From: CAIKLP01 sp965279595
GTDB taxonomy: Bacteria > Bacteroidota > Bacteroidia > Sphingobacteriales > Sphingobacteriaceae
Assembly (NCBI GenBank): GCA_965279595.1
Contig: OZ257246.1
Coordinates: 744,001 to 808,000 of the forward strand
DNA: 64,000 bases
Direction: 5' to 3'
Position numbers and translations under genes: made by a program. The notes under the pieces are model-generated. The model was not told the DNA's origin. It made no database searches and was given only the letters and a program-made list of their open reading frames with translations. This document shows, one piece after another, positions 45,707-53,306 of this stretch; position 1 is the first letter of the stretch; each line of letters opens with the position of its first letter.

Positions 45707-46558
45707 TTATTGTTTCAAAGAAATTGGACTGGCTCCAAATCGCAAACGAAATGCACGACTGAAGTGAGAAGTGCTTTCAAAGCCGCTTTCAAATGCAGCC
45801 TCAGCAACCGTTCTGCCAACATGATTTAATAAATTGTGTGCATGCTGTAGTCTACGTTCTAATAACCATTTACCTGGAGTGGTCTGAAAAGTTTTTTGAA
45901 AATCTCTTTTAAAAGCAGAAAGACTTCGTGAAGTTAAACTTGCATATTCAAGCAAACTTAAATTATATGAAAAATTATTTTCCATTACTTGTTGCAAAGA
46001 AGTATGTCGAGGCTCTTTTAAGATTGAATTAAAATGTGCTAATAATTCTGTATTCAATGGGTTGTCTGCCAACATCAAAATCAATTCACGAAATTTCAAT
46101 TCTATTAAAGAGGGATCTGGAGATTTGGGCGCATCAAAGTAAGAAGACATTGAATTAAAAAAACCATGTACTTGCAATCCATTTTCAATAGGGATAATTA
46201 TGTTTGTTTTCTCTTTGGAGTTATTTAATGGGCTTGATTTGGATTTCAATACATCATAAATAAATTCATCAGGAATAAAGAATAGAAAAAAACAAAACTC
46301 CGTTTCAAAAAACTGTTCAACAATGTTTGCTCCCTTACAAACAAACACACATTTGCCTTCTGTTAGGTCGTAAGATTTATTTCCTGCATGCCATATTTTT
46401 TTACCCTTTACAACATACACGATATAATTCATAGAGCTCCACACATCTTCAAATCTATTCTGAAGTGGGCAGTTATACATTGTCAATAATGTATCGCCAC
46501 TTTGGAGTTGCTTATAAATTTGCGTGTTACTTTTTATTTGTACAGGTAAATTTATCAA
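45707..46558 (-). CDS. AraC family transcriptional regulator
   Basis: A 283-residue regulator with an N-terminal cupin-like sensing domain (about 15-135, with W-H-A-G-N-K-S-Y-D-L-T-E-G-K-C-V-F). The C-terminal AraC double helix-turn-helix (about 185-283) has TSRSLSAFKRDFQKTFQTTP and STSHFSRAFRLRFGASP. Effector unknown. It is 93 bases upstream of the methyltransferase and 13 bases downstream of the zinc-ribbon PhnA-like gene, all on the minus strand, so the three may be one unit. Confidence 0.93.
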   Translation of the reverse strand: MINLPVQIKSNTQIYKQLQSGDTLLTMYNCPLQNRFEDVWSSMNYIVYVVKGKKIWHAGNKSYDLTEGKCVFVCKGANIVEQFFETEFCFFLFFIPDEFIYDVLKSKSSPLNNSKEKTNIIIPIENGLQVHGFFNSMSSYFDAPKSPDPSLIELKFRELILMLADNPLNTELLAHFNSILKEPRHTSLQQVMENNFSYNLSLLEYASLTSRSLSAFKRDFQKTFQTTPGKWLLERRLQHAHNLLNHVGRTVAEAAFESGFESTSHFSRAFRLRFGASPISLKQ

Positions 46559-46571
46559 GGTAAAAAATCAT

Positions 46572-46901
46572 TTAAGCTTTTCTAACAAATTCTGATTTCA
46601 ATGCCATCGATCCAAACCCATCTATCTTACATGAAATATTATGATCTCCATCAGTCAAACGAATGTTTTTAACTTTTGTACCAGCCTTTAATGGCTTTGG
46701 TGCGCCCTTTACTGGCAAGTCTTTGATTACTATAACTGAATCTCCAGTTTTCAATTCGTTACCATTTGAATCAAGAACTATACTAGTACTCACCGTTTCT
46801 ACTAATTCCTCAGTAGGAATCCATTCATTGAAACATTGTGTGCAAACCATCATCTCCTGGTTAGGGTACGTTAAATCTGAATTACAAATTGGGCAGTTCA
46901 T
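46572..46901 (-). CDS. PhnA-like zinc-ribbon protein (YjdM family)
   Basis: A 109-residue protein with an N-terminal zinc ribbon (C4-x2-C7 and C22-x2-C25, CPIC...CTQC). A PhnA/YjdM C-terminal domain follows: D-S-N-G-N-E-L-K-x-G-D-S-V-x-V-I-K-D-L-P-V-K-G at about 44-66. Despite the old name, E. coli YjdM is not required for phosphonate use and its role is unknown. The start is 13 codons before the first strong strand and fits the family length. It precedes the AraC gene by 13 bases. Confidence 0.9.
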   Translation of the reverse strand: MNCPICNSDLTYPNQEMMVCTQCFNEWIPTEELVETVSTSIVLDSNGNELKTGDSVIVIKDLPVKGAPKPLKAGTKVKNIRLTDGDHNISCKIDGFGSMALKSEFVRKA

Positions 46902-46971
46902 TTTGTTAATGGGTTAATGAGGTAATGTTAATTAGTTAATTAGCTAATTAACACATCAACACATTACTTAG

Positions 46972-47043
46972 TGGCCCCGACCAGAATCGAACTGGTATCA
47001 AATGTTTAGGAAACATCTATTCTATCCGTTGAACTACGGCGCC
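46972..47043 (-). tRNA. tRNA-Arg (anticodon CCT)
   Basis: The minus strand folds as a tRNA: T arm ACCAG-TTCGATT-CTGGT is perfect, and the anticodon stem GATGT/ACATT encloses the loop TTCCTAA, giving anticodon CCT (Arg codon AGG). The acceptor strands GGCGCCG and CGGGGCC pair at six of seven positions, with a G4-G69 mismatch. The discriminator is A and CCA is not encoded. Confidence 0.88.
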
Positions 47044-47095
47044 TTTTTTTAATGTGTTGATGAGATAATGTGTTGATGTGTTAATTAAATCGTAG

Positions 47096-47103
47096 CAAAA
47101 GTA
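47096..47103 (-). promoter_or_regulatory. -7 box of tRNA-Arg(CCT)
   Basis: TACTTTTG on the minus strand matches TAnnTTTG about 52 bases before the mature 5' end. The repeat block 47046-47090 would lie in the processed leader. Confidence 0.4.
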
Positions 47104-47282
47104 CAAAAAAGTGGAGATTTTTTAATGTATTGATTAGATAATGAGCTGATGTGTTAATTGGAAGGAGTGGCTGGATTAGTCAATTTAGTTTGCTTGGGAT
47201 AGCTTTTAATCTGATTTTCAATAAAACTCAAATTCTGTGTAACGTAGTAATTAACACATTAGCTCATCAACACATTAGCTCA

Positions 47283-48365
47283 TTAGCTAATTAAGAACCG
47301 ATTCTTCAACCTCGTAATCCTACTTTCATAAAATTCATAGGATACATAAGCTACTACAATTAGCAGGGCCAAATTTAGGCTTGTATTTAATGCAAAACCA
47401 AAATTGAATTGCCATGGTTGGAAATGAGTGAATAATTGTTGCCAAATGTATAAGCTGTAAGATAATACCCCTAATGTGCGCATCCATTTTAAATTCAAAA
47501 ACTGGGCGTAAAATGTCTGAGCATTTAAATTCAACAACAGTATCACTCCAATCAAAAAAGCAAAAATCAATGGTGAAATAAATGGAATAAACCATAAGGA
47601 TACTTTACAACGAAGTATGATTGCTATGAAAAAAACGATGAATGCTAAATAATATTGATTAAAATATTTTACAATAGTGTTTGGAAATTTAAATGCTAAA
47701 ATTGAAATTAATGAGCCAACTAAAATAAACACGGTTCCTCCTCCAAATACATTAATGATGGCAAACGCTATTAAATGAATATTTCGATTTGATTGAAAAA
47801 CGCCGATATTATTATATCCCAAAAAACTAATTAAAGTAATACTGAAAATTAAAAAGATAATAAGTTGGGTGTAATTTTTCAATGATAATTTAGAAAGTAA
47901 AAATGGAAACAATAAATAATACTGCTCTTCAATTCCTAAACTCCACAAATGCCCTGTATACCAATCTCCAGTAATGATTGGTAAATTTTTCACGAAAAAC
48001 AAACTAGCTAAAAAATTGGCATTACTAATTGCCAATGAAAATATTTTATTCAGAAAAAACAAAACAAATAAATACAAAAAAACCAATGGTAAAATTCGAA
48101 GACTTCTTCGAATATAAAAATAGCCTAAGTGGATACTTCCTGTTTGCAACTTTTCTTTCAACAATAAAGTGGTAATTAAAAAGCCACTGATTACAAAGAA
48201 AATCTCAACTCCTACTCTACCTAATTCTAAATCATAAATAAATGGGTTGGCAAAAAACACATGCCCTGCTATTACCAACAAAATAGAAATGGCTCGTAGA
48301 CCATCAACCGAAGGTAGAATAGCTTGCTTAAAAAATGCAGGTGTTTGAATTTCATTCCATTTCAC
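47283..48365 (-). CDS. Membrane acyltransferase 3 family protein (OafA/YrhL-like)
   Basis: A 360-residue integral membrane O-acyltransferase with about ten hydrophobic helices. The family signature P-S-V-D-G-L-R-A-I-S-I-L-L-V-I-x-x-H appears at about 18-35, with the catalytic His near 35. R-V-G-V-E-I-F-F-V-I-S-G-F-L-I-T follows at about 50-65, and a later G-H-L-W-S-L-G-I-E-E-Q-Y-Y motif at about 138-150. Members transfer acetyl or other acyl groups onto surface polysaccharides, peptidoglycan or lipids. There is no attached SGNH domain. No polysaccharide genes are nearby, so the acceptor is unknown. Confidence 0.93.
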   Translation of the reverse strand: MKWNEIQTPAFFKQAILPSVDGLRAISILLVIAGHVFFANPFIYDLELGRVGVEIFFVISGFLITTLLLKEKLQTGSIHLGYFYIRRSLRILPLVFLYLFVLFFLNKIFSLAISNANFLASLFFVKNLPIITGDWYTGHLWSLGIEEQYYLLFPFLLSKLSLKNYTQLIIFLIFSITLISFLGYNNIGVFQSNRNIHLIAFAIINVFGGGTVFILVGSLISILAFKFPNTIVKYFNQYYLAFIVFFIAIILRCKVSLWFIPFISPLIFAFLIGVILLLNLNAQTFYAQFLNLKWMRTLGVLSYSLYIWQQLFTHFQPWQFNFGFALNTSLNLALLIVVAYVSYEFYESRITRLKNRFLIS

Positions 48366-48470
48366 GTTTAAATATAGAAACTAAATATTCAAAATAAATT
48401 ATTTGATTGGCCATTTTGATTTATTGAAATAGTTTATACCTTTAATTTTCAACCTATTAAACCCTAAGCA

Positions 48471-50402
48471 ATGAAAAAATTATTTACGCTCCTCTTATTC
48501 ATTACTTCATTTCATTTTTCAAGTTTGGCACAAAGTCAGGCAGCATTAGATAGCATGGAACGTACACTCAGCAGCAATGCCCATGATACTATCAAGCTAA
48601 AAACACTTGGTGATTTAAGTTGGATGTATGGCTTTAGCAATTTTGAAAAGTCATTGCAATTTGGACAACAAGAGTTGGCTTTGGCGGAAAAGCTGAATGA
48701 TAAAGCAAGTATCGCATTGGCATATAGTGATATTGGTATTGCTTATACCCGTATGAGTAAACTTGATGAATCATTGCAAGCACACTTAAAATCATTGGCT
48801 ATTAGGAATGAATTGGGATTGAAAGAAAAAGCAGCAGGTTCTTACTCCAACATTTCATTAATTTATAAACAGCTTGGCAAATACAAAGAATCTACCGATT
48901 ATATGTTACGTGCTTTGAAAGTATATGAAGAAGTGAAAGATGAAAAGAAACAAGCATTGGTATTGGGTAATTTATCGAATCTGATTTTGAATATGGACCA
49001 ATTAGATTTGGCAGCAAGTTATATTCGCAAAGGAATTAAGTTGGCAGAAAAAACACAATCCTACCAAACGCTTGCCAATTTATATACAAGTTATAGCAGC
49101 TATTTTTATAAAACAAAAAAATACGATTCAGCTTTGGTATATAATAGTTATGCTATTGAAGTTTATACTGGATTGAATAATTATACTGACTTAGCAGGTT
49201 CGTTGAACTCGCGTGGACAAATAGAAATAGAGCTTAAAAAATATCCAATTGCGATGAAATCTTTTGCTGAATCATTAGACATTCGTAAAGCTTTGGGTGA
49301 TGAATTAGGTATTGGTACGTGTCATAAAAATATCTGTTTCTGTTTAATGAAATTGAAAAGATTTGATGAAGCAATGGCACATATTGATACTAGTATTGAA
49401 ATTTTCAAACGTACTGAATCACGAAATTATTTAAAAGAAGCTTACCTTTTTGTAATGGATATCTATCAAGATAAAAATGATTATAAAAATGCAATGCTCT
49501 ATTATAAATACTCTGAAGAATTGGAAGATAGCATCATTAATACAGAAACTACCAACAAAATGAATGAGCTGCAAGTTCAATACGAAACAGAAAAAAAAGA
49601 GCAGCAAATAAAAATTCAATCGCTTGAGTTAAACAGAAAAAATATTTTCATTGGCGTAATTGTTGCCATACTAGCCTTAACAATTTTTATCGCAACTCTT
49701 ATTTATAATAGACGCAAACTCAAACAAGATGCGAAACTACAAGCAGAAATAATTAAACAACAAGACTTAGCATCACGCGGAATTATTGAAGCAGAAGAGA
49801 ATGAAAGAAAAAGGATTGCAGGTGATTTACATGATGGTGTTGGGCAATTGTTTTCTGCAGTAAAAATGAACCTTTCAAGTATTAGTGAACAAATTAAAAT
49901 AGATGATCAAAAAGTAAAAACATTGTATGATAAAACCATTGACATGGTTGATGAATCATGCAAAGAAGTGCGAAGCATTTCACATAACATGATGCCGAAT
50001 GTTTTATTAAAATCTGGCTTAAGTTCTGCAGTACGTGAATTCATTAGTAAAATTGATGCAGATAAAATTAAAATCAATTTAGAAACTTTCGGATTAAATG
50101 ATCGATTAGATTCAAATATTGAAACAGTTTTGTATCGTGTAATTCAAGAATCTGTTAACAATGTAATTAAGCATGCTGATGCCAATCAATTAGATATTCA
50201 ATTGAGCAAAGACCAGGAAGAAATTACAGTTACTATTGAAGACAATGGCAAAGGCTTTGATACTAACAATCAAGATAATTTTGAAGGTATTGGTTTGAAG
50301 AACATCAAAACCAGAGTAGAGTTTTTAAAAGGTACAGTTGAGTGGGATTCAACTATTGATAGAGGAACTGTTGTTTCTATACATATTCCAATTACAGCCT
50401 AA
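48471..50402 (+). CDS. TPR sensor histidine kinase, HisKA_3 (NarX/DesK-like), copy 1
   Basis: A 643-residue kinase with a signal peptide (ends SLAQ), six to seven TPR repeats in the periplasm (about 60-360) and a coiled coil. A membrane helix lies at about 391-412, followed by a HisKA_3 transmitter. The phospho-acceptor His is in RIAGDLHDGVGQLFSAVK (about 451), and the HATPase has V-I-Q-E-S-V-N-N-V-I-K-H and DNGKGF. Such kinases normally pair with NarL/LuxR-type regulators; none is adjacent. A close paralogue follows 84 bases downstream on the same strand. Confidence 0.94.
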   Translation: MKKLFTLLLFITSFHFSSLAQSQAALDSMERTLSSNAHDTIKLKTLGDLSWMYGFSNFEKSLQFGQQELALAEKLNDKASIALAYSDIGIAYTRMSKLDESLQAHLKSLAIRNELGLKEKAAGSYSNISLIYKQLGKYKESTDYMLRALKVYEEVKDEKKQALVLGNLSNLILNMDQLDLAASYIRKGIKLAEKTQSYQTLANLYTSYSSYFYKTKKYDSALVYNSYAIEVYTGLNNYTDLAGSLNSRGQIEIELKKYPIAMKSFAESLDIRKALGDELGIGTCHKNICFCLMKLKRFDEAMAHIDTSIEIFKRTESRNYLKEAYLFVMDIYQDKNDYKNAMLYYKYSEELEDSIINTETTNKMNELQVQYETEKKEQQIKIQSLELNRKNIFIGVIVAILALTIFIATLIYNRRKLKQDAKLQAEIIKQQDLASRGIIEAEENERKRIAGDLHDGVGQLFSAVKMNLSSISEQIKIDDQKVKTLYDKTIDMVDESCKEVRSISHNMMPNVLLKSGLSSAVREFISKIDADKIKINLETFGLNDRLDSNIETVLYRVIQESVNNVIKHADANQLDIQLSKDQEEITVTIEDNGKGFDTNNQDNFEGIGLKNIKTRVEFLKGTVEWDSTIDRGTVVSIHIPITA

Positions 50403-50486
50403 GTGATATAGGGTATGGCATATACCCTTTAATGGGTATTGCTCTAATTTAACGAATACTTCATCTTTAATTTCAACCCAGAAAAG

Positions 50487-52397
50487 ATGAAGTATTCCTT
50501 ATCGCGATTTATATTCTATTTATTCAGTCTCCTTTTTTTTACGCAAACTACTTTTGCTGAAATTGACCCTATTGCAGAAAAAAAAGTAACTCAATTATTA
50601 ATTCAATCTTCACAAAACAGATCAGAATTGTTGAGGCCTGCCATAAATCAGGCATTAACTGCCTATTCGTACGCTGAAAACATTTCAGATACTTCACAAA
50701 TAAAATGTTGCATTGCCATTGCCAATCTCTACAATGACATAGGCAATTATGATTCGAGTTTGTATTTTTCTCAAATTGGAAAAACAGTAGCTAGTAAAAT
50801 AAATTCAAAAAGTGATTTAGCTGCCATTTACAATGCCATGGGAGTTACTTATATCAATCAACTCAAATTCAAACAAGCAATGCAACACTATTTTCTAGCA
50901 TTGAAAATTTTTGATGAATTAAAAATGCCAATGAGATGTGCAGATGAATACAGCAATATTGCATATGTACATTCTCAAATGGGCAATTTCAAAGAGTCAA
51001 GACGATTCCAAGAAAAAGCATTACATATTTATCAAGAAAATAAATACAAAAAAGGAGAAGCTCAATCATATAATAATTTAGGAATTCTATTTGCTGAAAA
51101 TGGAAGATTAAATGAAAGTTTATATTTTTTCAAGCTTTCTAAAAATATAAGAGAAAAAATAAATAGCAAAAGCGATTTGTGTTGGACTTACAATAACATA
51201 GGTGGTATTTATACCATGATTGAAAAATATGATTCGGGGTTATACTATTTGAATAAAGCAGCTGAACAATTCAAACTAACAGGAAATACTAATGGAATGG
51301 CAGCAGCCTTAGGTAATATTGGCTCAGTGAATAAAGATTTGAAAAAATACAAAGAGGCAATTGTGTTTTTTCATCGTGGATTAAACGTTGCTAAAGAAAA
51401 TAAATACTATGATTTAATTGAAAATACTTATGCGGGTTTAATTGATGTTTATAAATTAACCAATAACTATAAAACTGCTTTACTTTATGCCGATTCATTA
51501 GTGGCTTTGAAAGACAGTATTTATGATAAGGAGAGCAGCAAGAAAATTGCAGAAATGCAAGCTTTATACGAAACGGAAAAAGCAAGTAGCGAAAACAAAT
51601 TATTAGCAAAAGAAAACACAATTCAGAAATTAGAAATTGGTAGAAGGAAAATCTATATCATAACATTAATTGTTTTGTTTATACTCATTACCATTATATA
51701 TATTTCTTATTACAATAGATATAAATTCAAAAAAGAAAGTCAGTTGAGTATGGCTTTGTTTAAGCAACGTGAAGAATCTTCAAAAGAAATTATTAAAGCG
51801 GAAGAAAATGAAAGAAGAAGAATTGCAACTGATTTGCATGATGGATTAGGTCAATTGTTTTCAGCTGTAAAATTAAACCTATCCGGCATTAGTGATAATA
51901 TTTCATTTAATGATAATAACCAAAAAGAAGTATTTGAAAAAACTTTGAGTTTGGTAGATGAATCATGTAAAGAGATTAGAGAAATATCACACGCCATGAT
52001 GCCGAATGTATTATTGAAATCTGGCCTAGCCTCTGCCATCAGAAATTTCATTCAAAAAATAGACCACCAAAAATTAAAAGTAAACTTAGAAACAACTGGT
52101 TTAGATCAACGTTTAAACCCTGAAGTAGAAACTATTCTATATAGAGTAATTCAAGAGTGCATAAACAATGTAATAAAACATTCAAAAGCTAATCAATTAG
52201 ACATTCAATTAATAAAAGATGAAGATGGCATGAATGTTACCATTGAAGACAATGGTGTTGGGTTTGATAAAAACACCATTCAATCAGAAGGATTAGGGTT
52301 GAAAAATATTTATTCTAGAATAAATTATTTAAACGGAACCGTTGAATGGGATTCAGCAGAAGGTAAGGGGACATTGGTAGCTATCTTCATTCCTTAA
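50487..52397 (+). CDS. TPR sensor histidine kinase, HisKA_3, copy 2
   Basis: A 636-residue paralogue of the preceding gene with the same order: signal peptide, TPR array (about 80-345), coiled coil, membrane helix (about 388-408) and HisKA_3 transmitter. The acceptor His is in RIATDLHDGLGQLFSAVK (about 454), and the HATPase has C-I-N-N-V-I-K-H and DNGVGF. The transmitter halves of the two copies are far more alike than their TPR halves, as expected for a tandem duplication followed by divergence of the input. Both may signal to the same distant regulator. Confidence 0.94.
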   Translation: MKYSLSRFIFYLFSLLFFTQTTFAEIDPIAEKKVTQLLIQSSQNRSELLRPAINQALTAYSYAENISDTSQIKCCIAIANLYNDIGNYDSSLYFSQIGKTVASKINSKSDLAAIYNAMGVTYINQLKFKQAMQHYFLALKIFDELKMPMRCADEYSNIAYVHSQMGNFKESRRFQEKALHIYQENKYKKGEAQSYNNLGILFAENGRLNESLYFFKLSKNIREKINSKSDLCWTYNNIGGIYTMIEKYDSGLYYLNKAAEQFKLTGNTNGMAAALGNIGSVNKDLKKYKEAIVFFHRGLNVAKENKYYDLIENTYAGLIDVYKLTNNYKTALLYADSLVALKDSIYDKESSKKIAEMQALYETEKASSENKLLAKENTIQKLEIGRRKIYIITLIVLFILITIIYISYYNRYKFKKESQLSMALFKQREESSKEIIKAEENERRRIATDLHDGLGQLFSAVKLNLSGISDNISFNDNNQKEVFEKTLSLVDESCKEIREISHAMMPNVLLKSGLASAIRNFIQKIDHQKLKVNLETTGLDQRLNPEVETILYRVIQECINNVIKHSKANQLDIQLIKDEDGMNVTIEDNGVGFDKNTIQSEGLGLKNIYSRINYLNGTVEWDSAEGKGTLVAIFIP

Positions 52398-52447
52398 ATA
52401 AATTTGGAAACAAGTACTTATTTTCCATAATTTCGCAAGAAAAAACA

Positions 52448-52660
52448 ATGGCCGAATTTAAGATTCAAGAAGGTTGGGATAAAATCAAAGTTAAGATCCA
52501 ACGCAAATACAGAGACGTTACAGATGCTGACCTAAACTTTAATGCAGGTATGGAAAATGAAATGATCTTGCATTTGATGAAAACAATTAATAAAGACAGA
52601 AACTACGTAGAGTTTATGTTGAAAAAAATGGATTTCAATAAAGACAACAATAGGGTTTAA
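52448..52660 (+). CDS. Small CsbD-like protein
   Basis: A 70-residue acidic-basic soluble protein. The pattern W-D-K-I-K-x-K-I-Q-x-K-Y-x-D-V-T-D-A-D-L resembles the CsbD general-stress family (W-x-x-x-K-G-K-x-K-x-x-W-G-x-L-T-D-D-D-L), with the second half more diverged. Its TAA shares an A with the ATG of the thioredoxin-like gene, so translation is coupled. The function of CsbD proteins is not known; the match is by eye only. Confidence 0.6.
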   Translation: MAEFKIQEGWDKIKVKIQRKYRDVTDADLNFNAGMENEMILHLMKTINKDRNYVEFMLKKMDFNKDNNRV

Positions 52661-53256
52661 TGCTAAGTTGGAATTTAGAAGAGTTGATATCGAAATCTTT
52701 TGATGCCAATTCTTATTTAGCATTTTTTGAAACTTTGGTTGCCAATAAAAAAACAACCGGATCTGCACAAACAAAATTCATGATTGAATACACGGCTAAT
52801 AATTTAGCGATTACTAAAAAGTGTATTGAAGAAATTCCACAAGAGAAATTAAATGCTTTATCTTCAAAAATAAAACAAGACACTTTATGGGTATTATTTA
52901 CAGAGCCTTGGTGTAGCGATGCAGCCTATAGCGCAGCTGTTTTCATTAGCTTAGCGGCTATTAACCCACATGTACAATTACGCATATTATTGCGTGATGA
53001 AAACAATGAAATTTTTGATAATTATTTAACAGCTAACAAAAGGCAAATTCCAAAATTAGTTGTTTTTAATACAAATACTTTAGAAGAAATTTTTACTTGG
53101 GGAGCAAGGCCTAAAAAGTTGAATGATATTTTGAAAAAACTCATTGAAGAAAAAGGGCATATACATATCAACGAAAAGAAATTATTAGTTCATCAGTGGT
53201 ATATGAATGACAAGCAAGTAGAATTATTTAAAGAGTTGGATGAATTAATACCATAA
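52660..53256 (+). CDS. Thioredoxin-fold protein lacking the resolving cysteine
   Basis: A 198-residue cytoplasmic protein of the Thioredoxin_9 group. After a helical N-terminal part, LWVLFTEPWCSDAAYSA (about 70-86) holds the active-site region. The usual W-C-x-x-C is W-C-S-D-A, so only the first Cys remains. Typical of this family is the later R-Q-I-P-K-L-V-V-F with the cis-Pro. A single-Cys site would favour mixed disulphides or a monothiol role over full dithiol reduction. It is coupled to the CsbD-like gene by a one-base overlap and followed by a bidirectional terminator. Confidence 0.85.
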   Translation: MLSWNLEELISKSFDANSYLAFFETLVANKKTTGSAQTKFMIEYTANNLAITKKCIEEIPQEKLNALSSKIKQDTLWVLFTEPWCSDAAYSAAVFISLAAINPHVQLRILLRDENNEIFDNYLTANKRQIPKLVVFNTNTLEEIFTWGARPKKLNDILKKLIEEKGHIHINEKKLLVHQWYMNDKQVELFKELDELIP

Positions 53257-53288
53257 AAAAAGCCCATGTAAAATATACACGGGCTTTT
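53257..53288. terminator. Bidirectional terminator between thioredoxin-like and M13 peptidase genes
   Basis: AGCCCATGTA and TACACGGGCT form a stem with one A-C mismatch around an AAATA loop, flanked by A and T runs, directly after the stop codon and between convergent genes. Confidence 0.85.
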
Positions 53289-53306
53289 TAATTTCTATAA
53301 ATAATA

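Larger units (their letters stand above)
46909..47294. repeat. Cluster of short palindromic repeats around tRNA-Arg(CCT)
   Basis: Four blocks (46909-46976, 47046-47090, 47121-47160, 47248-47294) are built from the same words in both orientations: TTAATTA, AGCTAATTA, ACACATCAACACATTA and its complement TAATGTGTTGATG. They lie on either side of the tRNA and end inside the acyltransferase stop. They look like small dispersed palindromic units rather than genes. Confidence 0.6.
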
